Below, in pieces: positions 1 to 5,804 of a DNA stretch of 13,525 bases. The stretch covers positions 1-13,525 of the forward strand of contig JAQTYS010000049.1 in the NCBI GenBank assembly GCA_028688175.1, written 5' to 3'. Source of the stretch: Methanothrix sp. GTDB taxonomy: Archaea; Halobacteriota; Methanosarcinia; Methanotrichales; Methanotrichaceae. The position numbers were made by a program, and so were the translations under genes. Each line of letters opens with the position of its first letter. Position 1 is the stretch's first letter. Below the pieces are notes generated by a model, which worked only from the letters and a program-made list of their open reading frames with translations, had not been told where the DNA came from and did no database searches.

Positions 1-1
1 G

Positions 2-64
2 ACTATTACTATTAGCTCACCGGATTTGCCGGAGGTCAAGTACAACCGGAAATCCAAATATTAA
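2..64 (+). CDS. Possible 3' end of a gene entering from the left
   Basis: One plus-strand frame is open from the left edge to a TAA at 62-64. It would give about 20 C-terminal residues ending in PEVKYNRKSKY. The basic, lysine-rich end is plausible for a real C-terminus, and a T-rich stretch (70-80) follows that could stop transcription. The segment is too short to recognise a family, and an open frame of this length is expected by chance, so this is only a possibility. If real, the gene is convergent with the ftsY operon. Confidence 0.3.
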   Translation, partial: TITISSPDLPEVKYNRKSKY

Positions 65-106
65 TTTGCTCTTATTTTTAACTAAGTATGGGTAAAGGTG
101 TGCCCT

Positions 107-127
107 GAAAAAGCTTTATTTTATAAT
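107..127 (+). promoter_or_regulatory. Promoter-like BRE/TATA sequence with no gene behind it
   Basis: A GAAAAAGC block (107-114) is followed directly by an A/T run TTTATTTTATAAT (115-127). The same GAAAAAG block precedes the TATA boxes assigned to rps19e and serB on the minus strand of this window. In this orientation a transcript would start near 140-150 and run antisense into the 3' end of ftsY. No reading frame follows. It may be a chance A/T-rich match or the start of a small antisense RNA. Confidence 0.25.
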
Positions 128-184
128 TTTCGCATCGATTGCCTCTCTTTGCTTAGCCTTATAGACGCTCTGCTCATAACCACG

Positions 185-191
185 AAAAAAA
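185..191 (-). terminator. T-run terminator after ftsY
   Basis: On the minus strand seven consecutive T residues lie 4 nt after the ftsY stop codon. Archaeal RNA polymerase commonly terminates at such oligo-T tracts without a strong hairpin. The position directly after the last gene of the ribosomal operon fits this role. Confidence 0.55.
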
Positions 192-195
192 GATT

Positions 196-1365
196 CTACG
201 CCTCCGCCTCTCCCATCAGCCTGTCCACCAGCCACTCCGGCTCGAACTTCACCAGATCTGGATAGGTCTGGCCTATGCCCAAAAAGAGCACGGGCTTGCC
301 GGTGATGTAGGCGATGGAGATCGCAGAGCCACCCTTGGCATCGGCATCCGTCTTGGTGAGAATGGAGCCGTCGATGGGCACCGACTCATTGAAGAGGCGC
401 GCCCTCTCCACAGCATCGTTGCCGGCTATTGCTTCATCTACGAAGATGAGAAGATCTGGTTTTGTCACGCGCACGATCTTTCTCATCTGATCCATGAGAT
501 TGATGTTGGTATGCAGCCTTCCAGCCGTGTCCGCCAGCACCACATCCTTGTTGTGTGCCTTGGCATACTCCACGGCATCAAAGATCACAGCCGCCGGGTC
601 TCCACCGGTCTTGTGCTTGACGACCTTCAGGCCCAGGCTATTGCCGTGCACCTCAAGCTGCTCAATGGCTCCGGCCCGGAAGGTATCGCCTGCCGCCAGG
701 ACTACAGAGTAGCTCTGGTTCATCAGATACCTGGCCACCTTGGCAATGCTGGTCGTCTTTCCTGTGCCGTTCACGCCAACGAAAAGAATCTTGACCGGCT
801 TTTCTTTGCTCTTGATGTACTCGTCAAAGTCCAGATAGTTCCTGGAAAGAAGCGTCAAAAGAGCATTTCTTAGCGATTGCTCGGCGATGGCACCTGTGTC
901 CGCGCCGATCTTCCTCTTCATTCCCACCAGATTGCTCTTGACCTCTCTGACAATCTCTTCGGCAACCGGCAGGGCCACGTCGCTCTCCATGAGAGCCATC
1001 TCCAGGGCCCACATGGGCTCTTCCAGATCCTTCTCTTCCAGGATCACTTCCTGCTCAAATATCAGGCTCTTGGCCTTTTCCAGGAAGGAGAAGCGGCTCT
1101 TGGGCTTATTGTTGGCTTCGGTCGTCTTTTCCGGAAACACAGAAGGCTTTGTTGGGGAGGCGCCGGAGGATGCCCCATCAGGCGCAGGAGACTTCACCTG
1201 GGCAGCATTCTTATCTGCCGCAGGGAGTGCTTTGGCTTGGCTTTCTATCGCTTTATCATCATCTTTCTTTCCGGCCAGCTTCTCGGCCTGGGAGACCTTC
1301 TCGGCAATCTTGGAGGACAGAGCCTCTTTGAAGCCGTTGAGCTTCTCCTTGAAGCGACTAAACAA
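196..1365 (-). CDS. ftsY: Signal recognition particle receptor FtsY (SRP GTPase)
   Basis: FtsY is the membrane-associated receptor GTPase that docks SRP54-bound ribosomes at the translocon. The protein has a lysine/alanine/proline-rich N-terminal A region (residues about 1-90), a helical N domain (about 95-185) and the G domain. GTPase motifs are clear: GVNGTGKT at about 197-204, DTFRAGA at about 227, DTAGR at about 279, TKTD at about 337 and GIGQ at about 363. A GTG at 1410 is in frame, but the TTG at 1365 is the better start. It gives MFSRFKEKLNGF, the usual archaeal FtsY beginning, lies about 8 nt after GGGGAG, and overlaps the prefoldin stop by 8 nt (TTGTTTAG). Length is then 389 residues. 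It is the last gene of the operon. The family call is certain; the start is an inference. Confidence 0.96.
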   Translation of the reverse strand: MFSRFKEKLNGFKEALSSKIAEKVSQAEKLAGKKDDDKAIESQAKALPAADKNAAQVKSPAPDGASSGASPTKPSVFPEKTTEANNKPKSRFSFLEKAKSLIFEQEVILEEKDLEEPMWALEMALMESDVALPVAEEIVREVKSNLVGMKRKIGADTGAIAEQSLRNALLTLLSRNYLDFDEYIKSKEKPVKILFVGVNGTGKTTSIAKVARYLMNQSYSVVLAAGDTFRAGAIEQLEVHGNSLGLKVVKHKTGGDPAAVIFDAVEYAKAHNKDVVLADTAGRLHTNINLMDQMRKIVRVTKPDLLIFVDEAIAGNDAVERARLFNESVPIDGSILTKTDADAKGGSAISIAYITGKPVLFLGIGQTYPDLVKFEPEWLVDRLMGEAEA

Positions 1366-1828
1366 TACTTTCGCTCCCCGCGGCGTGCTGATGTTGATGC
1401 TGATTTGCACTCTCTTCGAATTGCTGCATTATGGCCTGGATCTTCTGCATCTCTTGATCGATCTTGGCAAGCACTTCACTCAGCTTCTTAGATCCTTCAA
1501 GAACCTCTGCCTTCCGAACCTTCAGAATATCCTTGGCCTCGGCTGCGGTCTTCTCAATGCTAACGCCCGCGCCTACATTCAAGACTACTTTCTCCTTAGA
1601 GGCAAGGTTTCCGTGGATAAAAGACCCCGATCCAATGGGAACGAGAATCTCCTGTCCTACTTGTGCCGTGTCCAGGGCCTCTATTGCAACCAGTGCCCTT
1701 TCCAGGCCCTCGGCCGTGATCTGCGTCAGGTTTAGCTGCTGCATGATACCGTCCGCCTGAGCCTGATACTGCTGATATGCGGCCAGGAGTCTTCTGACTT
1801 CCTCCTCGCCTCCAGGAGCGCTACTCAA
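1358..1828 (-). CDS. pfdA: Prefoldin alpha subunit
   Basis: Prefoldin is a hexameric jellyfish-shaped chaperone (two alpha, four beta subunits) that captures unfolded chains and passes them to the thermosome. The 156-residue protein has the alpha-subunit layout: an N-terminal coiled-coil helix (about 6-40), the double beta-hairpin core with ILVPIGSGSF and VVLNVGAGVSIEK (about 60-93), and a C-terminal coiled coil (about 95-142). A histidine/glutamine-rich tail (NQHQHQH) is unusual. The start is TTG at 1828, 7 nt after GAGGTG, and the first 8 nt (TTGAGTAG) overlap the rpl18a stop codon. The same 8-nt overlap with a TTG start occurs at the next junction, to ftsY, suggesting translational coupling along this end of the operon. 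Confidence 0.95.
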   Translation of the reverse strand: MSSAPGGEEEVRRLLAAYQQYQAQADGIMQQLNLTQITAEGLERALVAIEALDTAQVGQEILVPIGSGSFIHGNLASKEKVVLNVGAGVSIEKTAAEAKDILKVRKAEVLEGSKKLSEVLAKIDQEMQKIQAIMQQFEESANQHQHQHAAGSESIV

Positions 1829-2009
1829 CAGCCAACACCTCGTCTATCTTGATGAGGCCTCTCTTCAGGCCGTGTTCGCTTCCCATGAGGGAATAGACTT
1901 TATTTTCGGCATTCTTCTCGTTCTGGCTCTCTACAACCTTGCTAAAGGGCAGCCAGGTCTTGCCGACAAGTCCTCCCTTGTACTTTCCTTTGATCTCGAA
2001 TTTGCTCAC
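1821..2009 (-). CDS. rpl18a: 50S ribosomal protein LX (L18a/eL20 family)
   Basis: This 62-residue basic protein begins with MSKFEIKGKYKGG and contains NEKNAENKVYSLMGSEHGLKR, both typical of the small archaeal LX protein, a counterpart of eukaryotic L18a/eL20 in the large subunit. The normal family length is about 55-80 residues, so it is complete. It starts with GTG at 2009 behind a GGGGTGG ribosome binding site, 29 nt after the aIF6 stop. Its stop overlaps the prefoldin start. Its place between aIF6 and prefoldin alpha matches the conserved archaeal gene order. Confidence 0.93.
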   Translation of the reverse strand: MSKFEIKGKYKGGLVGKTWLPFSKVVESQNEKNAENKVYSLMGSEHGLKRGLIKIDEVLAVE

Positions 2010-2038
2010 TATTCCACCCCTACTCTATTCATCAATCA

Positions 2039-2704
2039 TTAAACCAGATAGCCCAGTGCGTCCTCGATGCGCCCCAGCTCAGGGCCCGAGGTTCCAACTC
2101 CTGCGAAGTAACCGTAGCTGTTGGCCAGCACTCCTGAGCCCACCAGCGGCGATCCGAGGTTCACGGTGCCTACATCCACAGGCAGCCCAAAGAGCCTCTC
2201 CAGGACGGCTATCTCCTCATCAGAGACGCGGGGATGCACAAGAAGCCCTTTGTTGGTGGCGACTCCCGCCATTCCCACGGTCTTGAGGCCGCCGATGGTG
2301 CCTTTTTCCCCCTTCACGCCCAGGGTCTGCTCTATCGTCTCGCAGGCCCTGCCGGACAGCTCCGGATGGACCAGGGCAGCGCTGTCATTGACCAGTATCA
2401 CATTGCCCGCGGCATTGATCCTGGCCGGCAGCCTAGCTACCCGGCCATGTTCGCGAAGAATCTCGATCTCTTCATTACCGGCATGATGGGTTACCACGAA
2501 GCCATTGCTGTTGGCCGCGACCAGGGAACCCAAGACGGAGCCTACGCCTGCCAGTACCACCGCCGCCGGCACTTTCAGCCCGGCTTCGAGAACTTGTCTA
2601 TCGGCTTCGCCTGCTTCCTGCGGCACGAGTACAACTTTATCCGTGCATTTGGCAAATACTCCGATAAGGCTGCTTCCTGCTATCTTTATTCGCTTATCTG
2701 TCAC
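2039..2704 (-). CDS. eif6: Translation initiation factor aIF6 (ribosome anti-association factor)
   Basis: aIF6 binds the 50S subunit and stops premature joining with 30S. The protein shows the repeated pentein fold of the family: SSLIGVFAKCTDKVVLVP near the start, NSNGFVVTHHAGNEE, ILVNDSAALVHPELS, TNKGLLVHPRVSDEE, GSPLVGSGVLANSYG and the closing GPELGRIEDALG. An in-frame TTG at 2722 would add six residues. The GTG at 2704 is preferred because GGCGGAG lies 7 nt upstream and the resulting 221-residue protein (MTDKRIKIAGSS) has the usual length and N-terminus. This start overlaps the rpl31e stop by 11 nt. Confidence 0.95.
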   Translation of the reverse strand: MTDKRIKIAGSSLIGVFAKCTDKVVLVPQEAGEADRQVLEAGLKVPAAVVLAGVGSVLGSLVAANSNGFVVTHHAGNEEIEILREHGRVARLPARINAAGNVILVNDSAALVHPELSGRACETIEQTLGVKGEKGTIGGLKTVGMAGVATNKGLLVHPRVSDEEIAVLERLFGLPVDVGTVNLGSPLVGSGVLANSYGYFAGVGTSGPELGRIEDALGYLV

Positions 2705-2960
2705 CAGCAAACTCCGCCTCAACTCCGCCGTCTTCGAACTTGACTGCGCGTACCCTTACGCGCCGGGGAGGCTTCATATCGCCTCTGGCCCAGATGACTT
2801 CACTCAGGCCGGGGTCGATCTTTATGTTATTCTTTGCCACTTTCATGTGCCGGGCGAGGTAGGTCCTAATCTCGGTTATGGCCCGGTTGGACCTTCTGTA
2901 AATGGGAGCGCACTTGACTATACCCAGGGGTATAGTGTAAACTCTTTCTGTGTCCGCCAT
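2694..2960 (-). CDS. rpl31e: 50S ribosomal protein L31e
   Basis: L31e sits near the polypeptide exit tunnel of the large subunit and is specific to archaea and eukaryotes. The protein reads MADTERVYTIPLG, then RRSNRAITEIRTYLARHM and a basic PPRRVRVRAVKFEDGG end, all family hallmarks. The ATG at 2960 gives 88 residues, the usual size. An in-frame TTG at 2990 would add ten residues that overlap rpl39e and has no clear ribosome binding site. The gene starts 2 nt after the rpl39e stop, so it is probably translated by coupling; only a weak purine-rich stretch precedes the ATG. Confidence 0.95.
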   Translation of the reverse strand: MADTERVYTIPLGIVKCAPIYRRSNRAITEIRTYLARHMKVAKNNIKIDPGLSEVIWARGDMKPPRRVRVRAVKFEDGGVEAEFAGDR

Positions 2961-2962
2961 GT

Positions 2963-3115
2963 CTATCTCTCTAAGCTGCTTCTTCTCCAATGTCGTCTCT
3001 TGGGATGAGTGACTACCTGCCTCATGGTCTTGACAATAACCCAGGAGGGTACCCTACGATTCTGATTGAACGCCTTGGCAAGCCTGATCTTCTTGCCCTT
3101 TAATTTCTTGGACAT
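2963..3115 (-). CDS. rpl39e: 50S ribosomal protein L39e
   Basis: Translation of the minus strand gives 50 residues beginning MSKKLKGKKIRLAKAFNQ, continuing RRVPSWVIVKT and ending HWRRSSLER. This is the very small, highly basic L39e that lines the exit tunnel; the family is normally about 50-51 residues, so it is complete. The ATG at 3115 has a strong GGAGG 7 nt upstream. Its first 62 nt overlap, in another frame, the 3' end of the preceding PP-loop gene. It is easily missed by length cut-offs, but gene order (PP-loop ATPase, L39e, L31e) and sequence make it secure. Confidence 0.95.
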   Translation of the reverse strand: MSKKLKGKKIRLAKAFNQNRRVPSWVIVKTMRQVVTHPKRRHWRRSSLER

Positions 3116-3710
3116 ATCTCTTCCTCCGAATGACTCTGGTGTGCGTATGATTGGAGGGGAATATCATATTGACCTTAGCCTGGCCGCATCTCTCTTTTAG
3201 CGCATATCTCAGGCCCACCTCGAAGTCAGAGGCAGGATACCTCTCGGATAGCTCTTCCTCGAAGTCCAAATAGCGCGAGGCCATGGCCCGGATGGTCTTT
3301 TGACCCAGGCCCGCCAGGGGTCTTAAGTATTGCATATGCAACCGGTCTTCCAGGCTTCGAATGGCGCTGAAACCCATTTTGGGTGCGCGATCATCCCGCC
3401 TCGTCCCGTCCGCCACAAATTCGCACTCTTTAGCTATTGTTTCTACTGCAATAGGATGAACATAATTGAGAGCATCATTGGGATAGCCCGTGCGAAGCAG
3501 TATCTCCAGGGCCTGCTCCAGGACGCCATCTTCAAAGACCATCCTCCTATGGGGATGGTCAAGCTCTCGTGCTACATCAGCCGCTTTAGTCCAGGTATCA
3601 TCATGGCCGAAGCTGAAGGTGACAAGCTCTATCTCGTCAAAGAACGGTTCGAGAAGAAGAGCCGCCAGGCTGCTATCTTTTCCGCCGGAAAACAAGACTG
3701 CAACCTTCAT
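3054..3710 (-). CDS. PP-loop ATPase of the archaeal ribosomal cluster (DUF7411-like, often called alpha hydrolase)
   Basis: The N-terminus MKVAVLFSGGKDSS holds the PP-loop motif SGGKDS (residues 8-13), which binds ATP and releases pyrophosphate in tRNA thiolases, NAD synthetases and QueC-type enzymes. ADGTRRDDRAPKM (about 104-116) and the final IFPSNHTHTRVIRRK region resemble the archaeal family always found between the PDCD5-like gene and rpl39e. The substrate is unknown; a tRNA or ribosome-linked adenylation is a guess from fold and context. The last 20 or so residues are encoded by DNA that also encodes the start of L39e (62-nt overlap). The ATG at 3710 follows the previous stop by 25 nt, with only a weak ribosome binding site. 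Confidence 0.85.
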   Translation of the reverse strand: MKVAVLFSGGKDSSLAALLLEPFFDEIELVTFSFGHDDTWTKAADVARELDHPHRRMVFEDGVLEQALEILLRTGYPNDALNYVHPIAVETIAKECEFVADGTRRDDRAPKMGFSAIRSLEDRLHMQYLRPLAGLGQKTIRAMASRYLDFEEELSERYPASDFEVGLRYALKERCGQAKVNMIFPSNHTHTRVIRRKRYVQEIKGQEDQACQGVQSES

Positions 3711-3735
3711 GAACTGCCTGCAGCGATCGACCGCT

Positions 3736-4077
3736 TTATCTCCTGGTAATGGTTATGTCTCGCTTCTTAGGCTGTGCCTGCTTGAGGATCGCCTTGAGTT
3801 GTTCGTCTGTGATTGCGCCCCTCAGCCTGCCGCTTTGAGCAAGCATGATGAGCTGACCTTCAATCTGAGCGACGAACTCAGGCTTGGTCATGCGTATTGC
3901 ATTGAGCCGGTCCCTTGCTTCGGGGGTGAGGATGGTCCTCATCAAGGATGCCTTTTTGGCTTCCATCTCTTGTTGGGCCTGCTCTTGTTGAGCCGCAGCC
4001 ATCTGCGAATCCACCTGTTGCTTTTGGATCTGGTCCATCCTCTTTCGTCTTAATTCTGCAAGCTCATCATCAGCCAT
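3736..4077 (-). CDS. DNA-binding protein, PDCD5/TFAR19 family
   Basis: The protein has 113 residues, matching the archaeal PDCD5-like family (about 110-120). It begins MADDELAELRRKRMDQIQ, has a glutamine-rich charged helix (about 15-42), then the three-helix core with ILTPEARDRLNAIRMTKPE and QLIMLAQSGRL, and ends in a basic KKRDITITRR tail. The family binds DNA nonspecifically in vitro; its cellular role in archaea is not settled. Start ATG at 4077 lies 7 nt after GAGGAGTGG. It sits 25 nt after rps19e, the conserved order in Euryarchaeota. Confidence 0.93.
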   Translation of the reverse strand: MADDELAELRRKRMDQIQKQQVDSQMAAAQQEQAQQEMEAKKASLMRTILTPEARDRLNAIRMTKPEFVAQIEGQLIMLAQSGRLRGAITDEQLKAILKQAQPKKRDITITRR

Positions 4078-4102
4078 ACTTCTTCCACTCCTCGCTTAAG
4101 CT

Positions 4103-4567
4103 TTATGTCGACTCGACAGCAGGTTCTGCTGCGGGCGCAGCTGAGCCCTGCATCTGGCTTCTTATCTTATGGGCTACTCCATCAAGGTATGCCTGACCTG
4201 CTGGGGTCATTTGGCGTCCTTTCTTTATCTTCTTCACGTAGCCGGCCTTCTCCAGCTGTTGCAGGGACTCTCTTGCTACTGAGCCGCTGCCTTTGCAGAA
4301 GAATCCTGTAGCTACACCCTTGCGATGCTTTCCGCCGTAGAAGCTTCTAAGGCGGGAAACGCCCACCGGGCCGTCGATGTATATCCTGCGCAATACTGAT
4401 GCGCACCGCACAAACCACCAATCTGGATTTGTGGGGGGCATCTCTCTATTTACCCCAGTCTTGGCAAACTCAGCCCATTCCGGGGGCTGAACCTTGCCCG
4501 CCGCCTTTAGCTCCTGGGCCACGGCAGCTATTAAGTCATGGGGAGGTACGTCGTAAACAGTTGTCAA
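4103..4567 (-). CDS. rps19e: 30S ribosomal protein S19e
   Basis: S19e is a winged-helix protein of the small-subunit head needed for 30S maturation. The protein contains TTVYDVPPHDLI at the start, PEWAEFAKTGVNRE, NPDWWFVRCASVLRR, SRLRSFYGGKHRKG and a C-terminal recognition helix with KAGYVKKIKKGRQMTPAG, all typical. A short alanine/proline/glutamate tail ends it. A TTG at 4576 is in frame but touches GGAGGA with no spacing. The TTG at 4567 lies 9 nt after GGAGGA and yields MTTVYDVP, the normal archaeal N-terminus, so it is chosen (154 residues). It is the first gene of the nine-gene operon. Confidence 0.95.
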   Translation of the reverse strand: MTTVYDVPPHDLIAAVAQELKAAGKVQPPEWAEFAKTGVNREMPPTNPDWWFVRCASVLRRIYIDGPVGVSRLRSFYGGKHRKGVATGFFCKGSGSVARESLQQLEKAGYVKKIKKGRQMTPAGQAYLDGVAHKIRSQMQGSAAPAAEPAVEST

Positions 4568-4621
4568 ATCCTTCAATCCTCCAAATGATAAGGAACAAAC
4601 CAGAACCCTTACGCAGAAACA

Positions 4622-4640
4622 AGTATAAATGCTTTTTCCG
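4622..4640 (-). promoter_or_regulatory. Promoter of the rps19e-ftsY operon
   Basis: Read on the minus strand, GGAAAAAGC (a purine-rich BRE) is followed by ATTTATACTT, a good archaeal TATA box at 4622-4629. Transcription would start about 25 nt downstream, near 4600, leaving a leader of roughly 30 nt before the TTG at 4567. No other clear promoter is seen inside the tightly packed operon. Confidence 0.65.
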
Positions 4641-4826
4641 AGCGATACGAATTTTGGAGCGCTTATTTTGTTCTCTTAGCTTAATAACCTGGCTATCCGG
4701 GAAGAGAACACCCTCGCATCGGCCAATGATGCTCAAGAGATGATACTCCTTGGATTCGAGATATATTTGTGAAAAGATGCCAATTTCCGGGAGTCTGACC
4801 AATTGATTGTCTCATTGTGTCATAGA

Positions 4827-4924
4827 TTTCAGCTAAATTTATCCGCGCGTCATATTTCGCCAAATATGTCGCACAAACTAATTTGTGCATCACGGATGAC
4901 GCGCAAATTCGCTCCAAGCTGAAA
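4827..4924. repeat. Nested inverted-repeat (cloverleaf-like) structure
   Basis: This non-coding stretch folds into nested perfect arms. The outer arms are TTTCAGCT (4827-4834) and AGCTGAAA (4917-4924). The middle arms are GCGCGTCAT (4845-4853) and ATGACGCGC (4896-4904), with flanking ATTT/AAAT. Inside are two side-by-side hairpins: CATATTTCGCCAAATATG (4851-4868) and GCACAAACTAATTTGTGC (4871-4888), each with a 7-bp stem and 4-nt loop. The first hairpin and the middle arms compete for CAT at 4851-4853. It is not a tRNA: there is no T-arm motif. It could be a structured RNA, a cruciform-forming binding site, or a relic palindromic element. Confidence 0.6.
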
Positions 4925-4996
4925 TTCTTGCGAGCCTCTGCGTTTAAAGCAGAAGCTTTAGTGAATCAGGGTGCTTAAATCCATCTGCAATAGGCT

Positions 4997-5133
4997 GCCT
5001 GGCCAGGCTTACCTCCCCAGAACAATGATTTGTGTCGCATGTATGAGATGAAAGCGTTTTTGTATCGCACAGATTAACCATCCATGAGATACAAGTGAAA
5101 TTGCGGCGGCGCACCCGCGCAGCAAGCTGCGGG
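4997..5133. repeat. Small palindromes in the long intergenic region
   Basis: GCCTGGCCAGGC at 4997-5008 is a perfect 12-bp palindrome. At 5114-5133 GCAGC and GCTGC pair across a 2-nt loop and are extended by CCC/GGG with a 2-nt bulge, giving a strong GC hairpin. Neither is followed by a T-run, so terminator function is not obvious. Apart from these, the nested structure upstream and the features listed separately, I see no gene in 4641-5173. Confidence 0.4.
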
Positions 5134-5173
5134 GTATTCATCAAAAATAAATCCAACATCATCAGCTGATAAA

Positions 5174-5338
5174 TCATTCTCTCCAGATCCGTCTCAAGCC
5201 AGTGATCCAGTCTGCCATTGCCAGCCTCGCCACCTCTCTGTCCACAAGCTCTTTTTCCTGGTGAGCGAGATTGGAAGAATATTTAATGGCATCAAACAGA
5301 TTGCCACTTTTGATCGAGATTTTCTCCGGGCAGATTAA
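5174..5338 (-). CDS. Short coding-like segment without a standard start (possibly degraded gene)
   Basis: The minus strand is open for 54 codons and the translation looks like real protein: CPEKISIKSGNLFDAIKYSS, then HQEKELVDREVARLAMADW and a stop after RIWRE. It would be mostly helical and charged. The frame begins after an in-frame TAA and no ATG, GTG or TTG occurs before mid-protein, so it may be the 3' remnant of a broken gene, or a small gene that lost its start. I do not recognise the family. It lies just downstream of another short reading frame (5357-5482) on the same strand. Confidence 0.35.
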   Translation of the reverse strand, partial: LICPEKISIKSGNLFDAIKYSSNLAHQEKELVDREVARLAMADWITGLRRIWRE

Positions 5339-5356
5339 CTGAAATTATTTATTTAA

Positions 5357-5482
5357 CTATATTTTTAATTGTTCTCCGCTTTTCTCTGAATCGTTGCCGA
5401 TAAGCTGCCTATGTATTGCCGATATTTTGCCGTTAAACTGTAGCTTCGGGCGCGCCGTGACGGATTTGCTATCACCAGCCAT
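5357..5482 (-). CDS. Small hypothetical ORF, 41 residues
   Basis: An ATG at 5482 is preceded 4 nt upstream by GGAGG, the ideal archaeal ribosome binding site. It opens 41 codons starting MAGDSKSVTARPKLQFNGK and ending GEQLKI at a TAG (5357-5359). The protein is small and basic, with no recognisable domain. Support comes only from the ribosome binding site and the reading frame. It precedes the 54-codon segment 5174-5338 by 18 nt, so the two may be pieces of one decayed gene or a tiny operon. Confidence 0.35.
   Translation of the reverse strand: MAGDSKSVTARPKLQFNGKISAIHRQLIGNDSEKSGEQLKI
5394..5437. repeat. Four tandem 11-bp units (TTGCCGATA-like)
   Basis: The units are TTGCCGATAAG (5394), CTGCCTATGTA (5405), TTGCCGATATT (5416) and TTGCCGTTAAA (5427), in exact 11-bp register. 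An 11-bp period places each unit on nearly the same DNA face, as in operator arrays. The units lie within the 41-codon reading frame 5357-5482, so the pattern could also be incidental. The second unit is diverged. Confidence 0.4.
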
Positions 5483-5532
5483 CCATCCTCCACCCAACTT
5501 TTGAGAAGATTTCTAGCCATCCTCTCGGACAA

Positions 5533-5735
5533 TCCCAGACCAGGCTATTGTCCTCATCTGGGAGAGAGGATGGGGGTTGTCCGGCCCCCAGCGGACGGGC
5601 TCAGGCATGGGAACGGGCCTCCGGGATGGGAAGAAATGCTGAGAACTGTATGGCATGCTTTGGAAACTCTGGGGCGGGCATCAATTACTACTATCCTCCT
5701 GATGGCGGCTTTCTGGCGGCAAACGGGAAAAAGCT
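5533..5735 (+). repeat. Dispersed repeat, copy A
   Basis: This is the longest of three same-orientation copies. Its first module (5533-5625) matches 6713-6804 almost base for base, beginning TCCCAGACCAGGCT and containing GAGAGAGGATGGGG and CCAGCGGACGGG. The second module (about 5630-5735) matches 8001-8107, with ATCAATTACTA and GGGAAAAA as landmarks. Conserved short stems include GTCCG/CGGAC with a variable loop, and copy A alone has GGACAAT/ATTGTCC (5527-5533, 5547-5553). No intact open frame or transposase is present. Confidence 0.7.
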
Positions 5736-5764
5736 TTTGGATGACTGCCTGTCAGGGGTTAACG

Positions 5765-5772
5765 TTTATATA
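5765..5772 (+). promoter_or_regulatory. TATA box upstream of the acylphosphatase-like gene
   Basis: TTTATATA is a textbook archaeal TATA box. The expected start of transcription, about 25 nt downstream, falls at 5790-5797, on top of the ATG at 5796. The mRNA would therefore be nearly leaderless. The promoter lies about 30 nt beyond the end of repeat copy A. Confidence 0.6.
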
Positions 5773-5804
5773 AAAAGAGAGCTACTAAGGATGTGATGTA
5801 GAGA

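Noticed and set aside
511..1735. Long plus-strand open frames opposite ftsY and prefoldin
   Set aside because: They mirror the G/C-rich third positions of clear minus-strand genes, have no ribosome binding sites and no recognisable domains.
4536..4802. 88-codon minus-strand frame running into rps19e
   Set aside because: It covers the operon promoter and ribosome binding site, shows no domain and ends inside rps19e in another frame.
4827..4924. Cloverleaf-like fold as a tRNA gene
   Set aside because: There is no TTCGA-type T-arm, no 7-bp acceptor stem with plausible anticodon arm, and the stems are A/T-rich and of the wrong spacing.
4944..5177. 77-codon minus-strand frame starting with an ATGA overlap
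   Set aside because: Cysteine/histidine/serine-rich low-quality translation, A/T-driven and crossing two palindromes; no ribosome binding site or homology is evident.
5394..5437. Short tandem repeats as a CRISPR array
   Set aside because: Units are only 11 bp and directly adjacent with no spacers; no cas genes are present.
5796..5801. TAG at codon two decoded as pyrrolysine
   Set aside because: No pyl genes or methylamine methyltransferases are in the window, the likely genus does not use methylamines, and codon two is an implausible site for a functional pyrrolysine.
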